Assembly: GCF_000721265.1 (NCBI RefSeq)
Contig: NZ_JOFZ01000002.1
Location: 248,001-312,000, forward strand
Length of the DNA stretch: 64,000 nucleotides
Direction of reading: 5' to 3'
Source of the DNA: Streptomyces sp. NRRL F-5126
Lineage (GTDB): Bacteria > Actinomycetota > Actinomycetes > Streptomycetales > Streptomycetaceae
Shown here: positions 8,191 to 17,953 of the stretch, one piece after another
How positions within the stretch are numbered: the first letter of the stretch is position 1
How the letters are laid out: each line of letters opens with the position of its first letter
Notes under the pieces: generated by a model
The model's input: only the letters and a program-made list of their open reading frames with translations
The model's database searches: none
What the model was told of the DNA's origin: nothing
Position numbers and translations under genes: made by a program

Positions 8191-8874
8191 ATGGCGATCG
8201 AGCGGCAGACCTACAAGGAGCAGGCGTACCGGGAGATCCGCCAGATGCTCGTGGACGGTGAGCTGCCGCCCGGCTCCAAGGTGGTGGTGCGCCTGCTGTC
8301 CGAGCGGCTCGCGCTGTCGCCCACGCCCATCAAGTCGGCGCTCGCCGGGCTCGAACGCGACCGCTTCCTCGTCGCCGTGCCGCACCGCGGCTACTTCGTC
8401 CCCGAGGTCGCCATCGAGGACATGCGGGAGATCTACGAGCTGCGCGAGGCGCTCGACGGCATCGCCGCGCGCAACGCGGCCGGCTCCCCGGACGCCGAGG
8501 GGTTCGTACACCGCGTCCTGCGGCCGCTGTACGAGGAGCAGCGCAGGGTGCTTGACGAGGACGGCGGCCAGGGCTACAGCGCCGTGGACGTCGCCTTCCA
8601 CCGCGCGATCTGGCACGCCTCGGGCAACGCGCGCCTCGCGCAGATCCTCGACAACCTGGGCGGGCAGTTGCGCTTCGCCTCCGGCTCGTCGTCCAAGGTG
8701 CCGGGGCGTGTCCCCGAGGCGCTCGACGAGCACGAGGCGATCATGGCCGCGGTCGCCGCCGGGGACTCCGCGCTCGCGGAACGCCTCTCGCGCCGGCATG
8801 TCCGCCGCGCGGCGGAGGCGTTCGGCGGCGTCGTCACGCCGGAGTCCCCGACCCCGTACCGCCCCGCGGACTGA
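8191..8874 (+). CDS. GntR-family (FadR/FCD subfamily) transcriptional regulator
   Basis: A 227-residue protein with an N-terminal winged HTH ('QAYREIRQMLVDGELPPGSK', then 'LSERLALSPTPIKSALAGLERDRFL') and an all-helical FCD effector domain. The metal/effector-site histidines of the FCD fold are plausible at 'DVAFHRAIW' and 'SRRHVRRA'. FCD regulators usually sense organic acids or other catabolic intermediates. It sits 553 bp upstream of the ten-gene catabolic operon in the same orientation, making it the best candidate regulator for it. Confidence 0.88.
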   Translation: MAIERQTYKEQAYREIRQMLVDGELPPGSKVVVRLLSERLALSPTPIKSALAGLERDRFLVAVPHRGYFVPEVAIEDMREIYELREALDGIAARNAAGSPDAEGFVHRVLRPLYEEQRRVLDEDGGQGYSAVDVAFHRAIWHASGNARLAQILDNLGGQLRFASGSSSKVPGRVPEALDEHEAIMAAVAAGDSALAERLSRRHVRRAAEAFGGVVTPESPTPYRPAD

Positions 8875-9362
8875 CCCGGCCCCGCGCGGCCGTGCAGGCC
8901 GCAGCGCCCCGGGCCTGCCGCCCCGCCCCGCGTGGGGCGGCAGGCCGCCGCGACCCGGTGGCCCGGGGGCCGGTGTCCCCGCGCCCGCGGCCTGCCGTGC
9001 GCGCCCCCGGGCCCGAACGGCCCGGCCGTTTCCCGCCCGTCGTGCGTGGGGCGGCCTCCAGCTGCGGCCCGGCGGGCATCCCGGGGCCCGAACGGTGCGG
9101 CCGTTTCCCGCCCGTCGTGCGTGGGGTGGGCTCTCGCCGGTAGCCGGCGGGCGCCCCGCTGCGCGGACGTGTCCGCCCGCCACGGCCCGGCGGGTGCCTA
9201 TCCGGTCGCCCCGGGGCCGGTGTCCCCGCGCCCGCTGCGGCCCGGCGGGAACCCCGGGGCCCGCACGGCGCGCCCTCGGGCCCGAATGGGGCGGTCGCAC
9301 GGTGCGGGCGTCGCCTGCCCGCCGCGGGGTTTGGGCATCCCGACAAGGGTTGAGACAGACCC
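8875..9362. repeat. Repeat-rich non-coding stretch
   Basis: No convincing gene lies between the GntR stop and the operon promoter. The segment is built of imperfect direct repeats. A 43-nt unit at 9009-9051 recurs at 9084-9126 with two mismatches. A 23-nt unit at 8966-8988 recurs exactly at 9213-9235. A 29-nt unit at 9062-9090 recurs at 9235-9263 with two mismatches. Open frames on both strands here are products of the extreme GC content. Confidence 0.7.
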
Positions 9363-9391
9363 TTGACGGGCCCATGATTTGAATCCAAAAT
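9363..9391 (+). promoter_or_regulatory. Promoter of the ten-gene catabolic operon
   Basis: TTGACG (9363-9368), a 17-bp spacer and CAAAAT (9386-9391) resemble a vegetative promoter 36 bp before the first start codon. The -10 region contains the direct repeat AATCC-AAAATCC (9382-9393), which an FCD-type GntR repressor could cover. Confidence 0.55.
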
Positions 9392-9426
9392 CCAAACCAC
9401 TCCTGCCCGTCCCTACGAGGAGACCC

Positions 9427-10653
<1,227 letters not shown>

Positions 10654-10702
10654 CCGCCCGAGCGGCGGCAACCCACCGGCACATCCCGGCAGGAGACGAA
10701 CC

Positions 10703-12286
10703 ATGCGCGCTCCCCGGCAACCCCGGACCACCCGGACACGCACCGCGTTCCGGGGGCTCCGGGCGCCCCGGGCAGCGGCGCTCGGCGGTCTCGCGGCGCT
10801 GCTCGCCGCGTCACTGACCGCCTGCGCGCTGCCCACCACCACCGGCGGCTCGGCCCCCGGGTCCGCCCGGCTCACGGCGGACCTGGCCGGCTACCCGTCG
10901 AGCCTCGACCCGGGGCTCCAGTACGACACCGACTCGTACTCGGTCTACCGCAACATCTTCGACCAGCTGCTGCACCGCGACCCGAAGACCAACAAGCCCA
11001 TACCCTGGCTGGCCACGCACTGGCGCCGCACGACCCCCACCACCTGGGTGTTCACCCTGCGCGACGACGTCCGCTTCAGCGACGGCAGCAGACTCACCGC
11101 AGCCGACGCCGCGTTCAGCATCCAGCGGATACTCGACCCGAAGTTCGGCAGCCAGCAGTACGCCAACTTCTCCGCCATCGCCTCGGCCACCGGCCATGGC
11201 GACACCCTGACCATCAGGACCAAGTACCCGTCCCCGACCCTGCTCACGTACCTCACCACGCTCTCGGTCGTGCCTGAGGCGTACGTGAAGAAGGTCGGCA
11301 ACGACCGGTTCAACGTGCGGCCGATGGGTTCGGGGCCCTACAGCTTCGTCTCCGCGATCCCCGGCTCGCAGGTCGTGCTGCGGCGCAACGAGTCCTACTG
11401 GGGCGCGCAGCCGCCCATCCGGCGCGTCACGTTCCGCGCCGTGCCGTCCCCGGCGAGCCGCGTCGCGGACCTGACGTCGGGCAAGGCGGACATCGCGGAC
11501 GGGATGACGCCGGACACGGCCATCCAGATGAAGTCCGCCAGCAACCTCAAGGTGCTGTCCGCCCCCACAGAACGCGTCAGCTACCTGGCCTTCAACACCA
11601 TCAAGGGCGGCCCGACCGACGACCCGCGGGTGCGGCAGGCCATCAGCCTGGCCATCGACTACAAGGCCCTGATCAGCGCGCTGGAGCAGGGCTACGGCAA
11701 GCGCGTGGACAGCGTGCTCACACCGCTCGCCGTCGGCTATCCGAAGCAGCTCGCCCCCTACACGTACGACCCGGCGAAGGCCCGGGCGCTCATCAAGGAG
11801 GCCGGCGCCGCGGGCAAGACCGTGGTGATGGCCACGTCGCCCACGTACGACCCACAGATCGTGCAGGTCATCCAGGCGAACATCCAGGACGCCGGTCTCA
11901 AGGTCTCCATCGTCAACTCCGACCAGGCCACCTACCTCAAGAAGGTGCAGAGCCCCGCGCACGACTGGGGCTCCATCCGCTTCGGCCAGTGGTCCTGCTC
12001 CTGCCTCGACGCGGACGGCGTGGCCTACCCGCTGTTCCGCAGCGGCACGGTGTGGAGCTCGTACCACAACCCCGACTTCGACGCGCTCGTCGACAAGGCG
12101 CGCAGGACCATCGACCCGGTGGCACGCGACCGCCTCTACGCCAAGGCCTACGGCATCCTCGACAAGGACACGCCGGGCGTCGGCCTCTTCCAGATCTACT
12201 CCATCTACGGGGCCAACAAGCGGCTCTTGTGGCATCCCGATGCCCAGCAGAGCTTCTACGTGGCCGACATGAGGTTCACACCATGA
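10703..12286 (+). CDS. ABC peptide transporter substrate-binding lipoprotein (SBP_bac_5)
   Basis: A 527-residue extracellular solute-binding protein of family 5 (oligopeptide/nickel/opine). It has a positively charged N-terminus, a hydrophobic core and the lipobox LTAC with Cys41, so it should be lipid-anchored. The family signature is seen at 'AADAAFSIQRILDPKFG' and 'MGSGPYSFVS'. ATG 10703 has AGGAG 8 nt upstream; the open frame begins earlier inside the previous gene. Its stop overlaps the next start by 4 nt. It should deliver the operon's substrate to the two permeases downstream. Confidence 0.93.
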   Translation: MRAPRQPRTTRTRTAFRGLRAPRAAALGGLAALLAASLTACALPTTTGGSAPGSARLTADLAGYPSSLDPGLQYDTDSYSVYRNIFDQLLHRDPKTNKPIPWLATHWRRTTPTTWVFTLRDDVRFSDGSRLTAADAAFSIQRILDPKFGSQQYANFSAIASATGHGDTLTIRTKYPSPTLLTYLTTLSVVPEAYVKKVGNDRFNVRPMGSGPYSFVSAIPGSQVVLRRNESYWGAQPPIRRVTFRAVPSPASRVADLTSGKADIADGMTPDTAIQMKSASNLKVLSAPTERVSYLAFNTIKGGPTDDPRVRQAISLAIDYKALISALEQGYGKRVDSVLTPLAVGYPKQLAPYTYDPAKARALIKEAGAAGKTVVMATSPTYDPQIVQVIQANIQDAGLKVSIVNSDQATYLKKVQSPAHDWGSIRFGQWSCSCLDADGVAYPLFRSGTVWSSYHNPDFDALVDKARRTIDPVARDRLYAKAYGILDKDTPGVGLFQIYSIYGANKRLLWHPDAQQSFYVADMRFTP

Positions 12287-13242
12287 ACCGAGGAGCAGTG
12301 GCCACCGCCGCCGGGTACCTCGGCACGCGCCTCGGCCAGGCGCTCATCGCCCTGTGGGGCGTCACCACGGCCGTCTTCTTCGCCCTCAGGCTCTCCGGCG
12401 ATCCGGCCAGGCTGCTGGCGCCGCAGGGCGCCACGGCCGCGGACATCGCGCGGCTGCGGAGGCAGCTGGGGCTCGACGTGTCGGTGTGGCACCAGTACCT
12501 GAACTTCCTCGACGGGCTCCTGCACGGCGACCTCGGGTACTCCTATGTCCAGCACCAGCCGGCGCTCGACCTCATCGGCCAGCGCGTTCCCTACACCATC
12601 GACCTGGCGCTGTCCGCGCTGTTCCTCTCGGTGGTGTTCGGCGTCGGCGCCGGGATGGTGATGGCGCTGAACCGGGGCCGCTGGCCCGAACGCGTCCTGA
12701 TGCCCGTCGTCCTCGTCGGGCAGGCCATGCCTGCGTTCTGGACGGGCATCCTGCTGATCCTGCTGTTCTCCGTCACCTTCCGCATCCTGCCCTCCACCGG
12801 CTACGGCGGCGTCACCTCGCTGATCCTGCCCGCCGTGACACTGGCCTCGCTGTCCGCCGCGACCGTCGCCCGCATCACGCGCGGCGCCGTGCTGGAGCAA
12901 CTCGGCCGCGACTACGTGCGCACCGCGCGCTCCAAGGGCGCGGGCACGGCCCGGCTGGTGGTGCGCCACCTCGCCCGCAACGTGTCCGTGCCGATCCTGA
13001 CCGTCCTCGCGCTGGAAGTGGCGAACCTGCTGGGCGGCTCGGTGGTGACCGAGCTGATCTTCGCCTGGCCCGGGCTCGGCCAGCTCACCGTGCAGTCGGT
13101 GGACGGCCGGGACTTCCCCCTCGTCCAGGCCATCGTGATCCTCGCGGCCCTCGTGTACATCGTGGTGAACCTCGTGACGGACCTCGCGTACGCGTTCCTC
13201 GATCCGCGCATCAGCACACTCGGAAAGGGGGCCGGGACATGA
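12283..13242 (+). CDS. ABC transporter permease (DppB/OppB type)
   Basis: A 319-residue, six-segment permease of the oligopeptide family. The N-terminal 'GVTTAVFFALRLSGDPARLLAP' is the DppB-type first segment and loop. The EAA-type coupling loop is 'DYVRTARSKGAGTARLVVRH'. The start codon overlaps the binding-protein stop (ATGA), implying translational coupling. Confidence 0.93.
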   Translation: MNRGAVATAAGYLGTRLGQALIALWGVTTAVFFALRLSGDPARLLAPQGATAADIARLRRQLGLDVSVWHQYLNFLDGLLHGDLGYSYVQHQPALDLIGQRVPYTIDLALSALFLSVVFGVGAGMVMALNRGRWPERVLMPVVLVGQAMPAFWTGILLILLFSVTFRILPSTGYGGVTSLILPAVTLASLSAATVARITRGAVLEQLGRDYVRTARSKGAGTARLVVRHLARNVSVPILTVLALEVANLLGGSVVTELIFAWPGLGQLTVQSVDGRDFPLVQAIVILAALVYIVVNLVTDLAYAFLDPRISTLGKGAGT

Positions 13243-14231
13243 GCGGCCAGAAGGCGACCGGCCGGGCGGGGCGGCGGCGGGGGCTGATCCCCGCCGCGGT
13301 GGTGGTCCTGTACGTGCTGGTGGCGCTGTGCGCGCCGCTGATCTCCCCGTTCGACCCGAACCACGCGGACCTGGTGGCCCGCCTGAGCGGCCCGTTCACC
13401 ACCGTCCACGGCCACTTCCACCTGCTGGGCACGGACGCGCTCGGCCGTGACGTGCTCAGCCGCGCCTTCTACGGCTCCCGCGTGTCGATCGCCGTCGCGG
13501 CGGCCACGGTCGTCGTCTCCGGCGCCTTCGGCGTGCTCGTCGGCGTGCTCGCGGGCTGGTACCGCGGCTGGGTCGGCGTGGTCGTGATGCGCGTCGCGGA
13601 CATCGCGCTGTCGGTGCCGTTCTTCCTGCTGGCGATCCTGGTGGTGGCCGTGCTCGGCCCCAGCCTGGTCAACGTGGTCATCTGCCTGGCGCTGGTGCGC
13701 TGGCCCCGCTACACGCGCATCGCCTATGCCGGCGTCCTGGAGACCCGGGAGCGCGGCTTCGTGCGCGGCGCGGTGGCGGTCGGCGCGCCGGGCCGGTGGA
13801 TCGTCACCCGGCACGTGCTGCCCGAGGTGCTGCCGCTCGCCGTGGTCGTCGCGACCCTGGAACTCGGCCTGATGGTGGTGTTCGAGGCGTCGCTGTCGTT
13901 CATCGGCCTCGGCGTCCAGCCGCCCACCGCGTCGTGGGGCTCGATGCTCTCCGACGGGCAGAACTACGTCGCCTCGGCCTGGTGGCTCGTCACCTTCCCG
14001 GGTCTCGCGCTGTTCGGCCTCGTCCTGGCAGTGAACCTGCTCGGCGACGCCGTGCGCGACCGGCTCGACCCCACCCGCAGCGTGTCGAGGAAGCCGTTTC
14101 GCAGGCGCGGCCCGAGGGGCGCCGGCCGTGCGCCCGGGTGGCTGCGCCCCGGCGGCGCCACTGATTCGGCGGCCCCGTCCCCCACACTCCCGTCTTCCAC
14201 TGCCCCGTCCGGCACTTCACAGGAGGCATGA
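13239..14231 (+). CDS. ABC transporter permease (DppC/OppC type)
   Basis: A 330-residue partner permease. It has the DppC hallmark 'HLLGTDALGRDVLSR' after the first segment, and the coupling loop 'FVRGAVAVGAPGRWIVTRH'. An Arg/Pro/Ser-rich tail of about 50 residues follows the last membrane segment and is probably disordered. Both ends overlap neighbours by 4 nt. Confidence 0.93.
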   Translation: MSGQKATGRAGRRRGLIPAAVVVLYVLVALCAPLISPFDPNHADLVARLSGPFTTVHGHFHLLGTDALGRDVLSRAFYGSRVSIAVAAATVVVSGAFGVLVGVLAGWYRGWVGVVVMRVADIALSVPFFLLAILVVAVLGPSLVNVVICLALVRWPRYTRIAYAGVLETRERGFVRGAVAVGAPGRWIVTRHVLPEVLPLAVVVATLELGLMVVFEASLSFIGLGVQPPTASWGSMLSDGQNYVASAWWLVTFPGLALFGLVLAVNLLGDAVRDRLDPTRSVSRKPFRRRGPRGAGRAPGWLRPGGATDSAAPSPTLPSSTAPSGTSQEA

Positions 14232-15025
14232 CCGTGCGCGACTACCGGGACGAATTCAACGGCACGCGGGTGGTGGTGACGGGTGCCGCCGGGATCTTCG
14301 GCACGTGGATCGCCGAGGCGTTCGCGGCGGCCGGGGCCGACCTGCTGCTCACCGACGCCCGCCCGGAACCGCTCGCCGCGCTGGCGAAGCGCCTCGGCAC
14401 CCGGCACCTCGCCGCGGACCTCGCCGACGCCGGGGACCTCGGACGCCTCGGCGACGCCGTCGCGGAGACCTGGCAGGCGCCGGACGTGCTGGTCAACAAC
14501 GCGGGCCTGTATCCGCGCACACCCGTCGCCACCACCGGGCCCGACGAGGTCAGGCGCATCCTCGACGTGAACGTCGTCGCGCCGTACGAGCTGTCGCGCC
14601 GCGCGATCGGCGCCATGACCAGCGCGGGCGTGCGCGGCCGCATCGTCAACATCTCGTCCGGCGCCGCCGTACGCCCCGGTCCGACCGGCTCGGTGTACGC
14701 GGCGAGCAAGGCAGCCGTGGAGACGCTGACCCGCTCCATGGCGCTGGAAGTGGCACGGCACGGCATCCGGATCAACACCGTCCAGCCCGGGTTCGCGCCG
14801 GGCAGCGAGGTCAGCGCGCTCACCGACGCGCACATACGCGGCATGCGCGACAGGATCCCGCTCGGCCGCACCTCGGGGCCAGGCGACGCCCCGGCGGCCG
14901 TGCTGTGGCTGGCCTCCGAGGACGCGTCCTTCGTGACAGGCACCACCCTCGCGGTGGACGGCGGCCGTACCGCAGGCGACTACACGCCCCCACCCACGGC
15001 ACCGGAAAAGGAGGACGGCCGATGA
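14228..15025 (+). CDS. SDR family NAD(P)-dependent oxidoreductase
   Basis: A 265-residue classical short-chain dehydrogenase. It has the cofactor motif 'VTGAAGIFG', 'NNAG' in 'DVLVNNAGLYPRT', a catalytic Ser in 'NISSGAAVR', and the Y-x3-K pair in 'YAASKAAVET'. Its position inside a transporter operon suggests oxidation of an alcohol intermediate of the imported compound; the substrate is not deducible. Confidence 0.9.
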   Translation: MTVRDYRDEFNGTRVVVTGAAGIFGTWIAEAFAAAGADLLLTDARPEPLAALAKRLGTRHLAADLADAGDLGRLGDAVAETWQAPDVLVNNAGLYPRTPVATTGPDEVRRILDVNVVAPYELSRRAIGAMTSAGVRGRIVNISSGAAVRPGPTGSVYAASKAAVETLTRSMALEVARHGIRINTVQPGFAPGSEVSALTDAHIRGMRDRIPLGRTSGPGDAPAAVLWLASEDASFVTGTTLAVDGGRTAGDYTPPPTAPEKEDGR

Positions 15026-15882
15026 CCGCCACCTACCCATGGCCCGACGGCCGCCGCGCCGGACTGTGCGTGACGTTCGACTTCGACGGCGAGTCGCCGC
15101 TGCTGTGGCGGCTGCGGAACGACCCGCCGGGCGACGTCGCCGAGCTGGAGCAGCGGCGGTACGGGCCGCGCCGCGGCGTCCACAACATCCTGGACGCGCT
15201 GGAGAGCGCCGGCGTGCGCGCCACGTTCTTCGTGCCCGGCTGGATCGCGCGGACCTACCGCCCCGCGGTCGAGGAGATCCACGCAGCGGGGCACGAACTC
15301 GCCCTGCACGGCTGGTGCCACGAGCCGCCCGCCTACCTGGACGACGCCGAACTGCGCTCCACCCTGACCCGTGCACGCGACCTGCTCGGCGAGATCAGCG
15401 GCACCGCGCCCACCGGCTACCGCTCGCCCAGCTTCCGCATGGCGCCCGATTCGTTCGACATCCTCGCAGGACTCGGACTCGCCTACGACAGCTCGGTGAT
15501 GGGCGACGACCGCCCGTACCGCATCGGCGAACTCGTCGAGATCCCCGTCGACTGGGCCACCGACGACGCCGTGTACTACCGCTACACCGGCGGCGGCGAG
15601 ACCCGCCCGCCCTACGGCGCGGCCGACCTGTACGACGCGTGGCACGCCGAGCTCGCCGGGGCCCGCGAGACGGGCAGCCTGGTGAACCTGACCATGCACC
15701 CCTGGCAGTCCGGGCGCCCGGCGCGCGTCCTGTGGCTGCGGCAACTCCTCAGCGATGCCAAGGAGTTCGCAGACATCTGGATCGGCACGGCGGGCGAACT
15801 GGCCGCGCACCACGCCAAGACGGCGCCGCGCGAGCCCGCCGCGCTCGACGTCCCCACCGACGCCCTGGGGTGGCCGCTGTGA
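15022..15882 (+). CDS. Polysaccharide deacetylase-fold hydrolase (PuuE/cyclic imidase-like)
   Basis: A 286-residue NodB-fold protein. The metal-site motifs are 'FDFDGE' near the N-terminus and H-x3-H in 'LALHGWCHE' (residues ~95-103), followed by 'GYRSPSFRM'. The HGWxHE form is that of the PuuE allantoinase/cyclic imide hydrolase/HpPgdA-like branch rather than chitin deacetylases. There is no signal peptide, so it acts in the cytoplasm, which also argues against a cell-wall substrate. Hydrolysis of a cyclic imide or ureide is inferred. A paralogue lies at 24220-25116. Confidence 0.85.
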   Translation: MTATYPWPDGRRAGLCVTFDFDGESPLLWRLRNDPPGDVAELEQRRYGPRRGVHNILDALESAGVRATFFVPGWIARTYRPAVEEIHAAGHELALHGWCHEPPAYLDDAELRSTLTRARDLLGEISGTAPTGYRSPSFRMAPDSFDILAGLGLAYDSSVMGDDRPYRIGELVEIPVDWATDDAVYYRYTGGGETRPPYGAADLYDAWHAELAGARETGSLVNLTMHPWQSGRPARVLWLRQLLSDAKEFADIWIGTAGELAAHHAKTAPREPAALDVPTDALGWPL

Positions 15883-16919
15883 CGACGGCACCCGACACCT
15901 CGCCCGCACCCGCACGCATCGGGGACACCGTCCTGGACGTGCGCGACCTGCGCGTCTCCTTCGGGCCGGGACTCGACGCCGTGGACGGGCTGACCCTGAC
16001 CGCGCGCCGCGGCGAAACGGTCGCCGTCGTCGGCGAGTCGGGCTGCGGCAAGACGCTCAGCGCCCTCGCGCTCAGCGGGCTGCTGCCGGGCAGCGCCACC
16101 GTCACCGGCTCCGCCGTGCTCGACGGGCTCCAGCTCGTCGGCAGGAGCGAGCGGCAGTGGCGCCCGCTGCGCGGCGCCAAGGTCAGCATGATCTTCCAGG
16201 ACGCGGCGACCGCGCTGAACCCGCTGATGTCCGTGGGCGCCCAGATAGAGGAGGTCATGGCCATCCACGGCACCCACGGCAGGGCGGCCCGCCGCGCACG
16301 CGCCGTGGAACTGCTGACGTCCGTGGGCGTCCCCGACGCCGCCGTGCGGGCCCGCAGCCACCCGCACCAGCTCTCCGGCGGCATGCGGCAGCGCGTGATG
16401 ATCGCGATCGCACTGGCCGGCTCGCCCGACCTCGTCGTCGCCGACGAGCCCACCACAGCGCTCGACGTCACCGTCCAGGCTCAAGTGCTCGCCCTGCTGC
16501 GGGAGTCGACGCGGGACGCGGCCGTGCTCTTCATCACGCACGACATGGGCGTGGTCGCCGAGATCGCCGATCGTGTGGTCGTCATGTACGCGGGCAGCGT
16601 CGTGGAGTCCGGCCCGCTCGACGAGGTACTCCAGCGCCCCCACCACCCGTACACCGCCGCCCTGCTGGCTTCGGTGCCCGACCCGGACGCCCCGCTCGCG
16701 GGCGAACTGCCCACCATCCCCGGCCGGGTGCCGCCGCTCGGCGAGCGCGCCGAGGGCTGCCCGTTTCGCGACCGGTGCCCGAAGGCGCGCGAGAAGTGCG
16801 GGCAGAAGCCGCCGCCGGCCGTCATCACGCCAGGCGGTTCCGCCGCCGCGTGCTGGTACCCGGAACACACCGCGGCCGCGGAAGGCGGCCGCACCCCCGA
16901 CGAGGAGGGCACGCCATGA
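15879..16919 (+). CDS. ABC transporter ATP-binding protein (OppD/DppD type)
   Basis: A 346-residue ATPase with Walker A 'GESGCGKT', signature 'LSGGMRQRV', Walker B 'LVVADEPTTALD' and the C-terminal oligopeptide-transporter extension with a cysteine set ('GCPFRDRCPKAREKC'). That cysteine cluster in DppD/OppD proteins is proposed to bind an Fe-S centre. The start is GTG 15879, overlapping the preceding stop by 4 nt. Confidence 0.93.
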   Translation: MTTAPDTSPAPARIGDTVLDVRDLRVSFGPGLDAVDGLTLTARRGETVAVVGESGCGKTLSALALSGLLPGSATVTGSAVLDGLQLVGRSERQWRPLRGAKVSMIFQDAATALNPLMSVGAQIEEVMAIHGTHGRAARRARAVELLTSVGVPDAAVRARSHPHQLSGGMRQRVMIAIALAGSPDLVVADEPTTALDVTVQAQVLALLRESTRDAAVLFITHDMGVVAEIADRVVVMYAGSVVESGPLDEVLQRPHHPYTAALLASVPDPDAPLAGELPTIPGRVPPLGERAEGCPFRDRCPKAREKCGQKPPPAVITPGGSAAACWYPEHTAAAEGGRTPDEEGTP

Positions 16920-17953
16920 CGCAGCGACCCCAGGCCGTGGCGGGCCGCGAGACGACCGGCGCCCCGCTGATCAGGGCCGACAACCTCACCAAGCGCTACA
17001 CGGTGCGCACGCGCGCGGGCCGCCGCACACTGACCGCCGTGGACCGTGTCGACCTGTCCGTCGGCGCGGGCCGCATCGTCGCCGTCGTCGGTGAGTCGGG
17101 CTGCGGCAAGTCGACCACCGGGCGGCTGCTGCTGGCCCTCGAAAGCCCCAGCGAGGGCACGGTCACCGTCGGCGGGCGGGACGTGGCGCTGCTGTCGAAG
17201 AAGGAACTGCGGCTGCTGCGCCGGGACATCCAGCCCGTCTCCCAGGACCCCTACGACGCGCTCAACGGCCGGATGACCGTCGAGCGGATCCTGTCCGAGC
17301 CGGCCAGGGTGCACGGCGTGCCGCTCGGCGGGCCCGGCGGCGCGCGCACCGTCGCGGAACTCCTCGACCTGGTGGGCCTGGGCGCCGCCTACGCGCAGCG
17401 CCACCCGCACGAGTTGTCCGGCGGGCAGCGGCAGCGGGTGGCCATCGCACGCGCCCTGGCCCTCGAACCGAGGTTCGTGGTGTGCGACGAGGCGGTGTCC
17501 GCGCTCGACGTGTCGGTACAGGCTCAGGTGGTCAACCTGCTCGGGCGGCTGCAGCGGGAACTCGGCCTCGCCTACCTGTTCATCAGCCACGACCTCGCGC
17601 TCGTGCGCTATCTCGCGCACGAGACCGCCGTCATGTACCTCGGGCGCGTCGTCGAACAGGGCCCGACGTCCACGCTGTTCGCGGATCCGCGCCACCCGTA
17701 CACCCAGCTCCTGCTGGCGACCGTGCCCAGGCCGCGTGCGCGCAGGCAGGGCCGCGACGAGCAGCGGCGCGCCGCCGTGTCGGCCGGCGACCTGCCGAGC
17801 CCGCTCGACCGGCCCAAGGGGTGCGTGTTCTCGACGCGCTGCCCCCTCGCGACGGACCGCTGCCGGGCCGAGGAGCCGAGCCTGCGTCCTGTGGGCGGCG
17901 AGGGGCGGACGGTGGCGTGCCACTACGCCGAGACGGCGGAGGTGGCGGCATGA
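16916..17953 (+). CDS. ABC transporter ATP-binding protein (OppF/DppF type)
   Basis: A 345-residue ATPase with Walker A 'GESGCGKST', signature 'LSGGQRQRV', and a C-terminal oligopeptide-type extension with a cysteine set ('GCVFSTRCPLATDRC'). Walker B reads 'FVVCDEAVSALD', with Ala in place of the usual Pro after the catalytic Glu, which is a minor deviation. It completes a five-component importer interleaved with enzyme genes. Confidence 0.93.
   Translation: MTQRPQAVAGRETTGAPLIRADNLTKRYTVRTRAGRRTLTAVDRVDLSVGAGRIVAVVGESGCGKSTTGRLLLALESPSEGTVTVGGRDVALLSKKELRLLRRDIQPVSQDPYDALNGRMTVERILSEPARVHGVPLGGPGGARTVAELLDLVGLGAAYAQRHPHELSGGQRQRVAIARALALEPRFVVCDEAVSALDVSVQAQVVNLLGRLQRELGLAYLFISHDLALVRYLAHETAVMYLGRVVEQGPTSTLFADPRHPYTQLLLATVPRPRARRQGRDEQRRAAVSAGDLPSPLDRPKGCVFSTRCPLATDRCRAEEPSLRPVGGEGRTVACHYAETAEVAA

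Noticed and set aside
9009..9126. Possible CRISPR array
   Set aside because: Only two full copies of the 43-nt unit, unequal spacing among other repeats, no cas genes and repeats extend into the would-be spacers.
8834..9400. Open frames on both strands in the repeat region after the GntR gene
   Set aside because: Pro/Arg/Gly-rich translations from repeated GC-rich units; no ribosome site and no domain.
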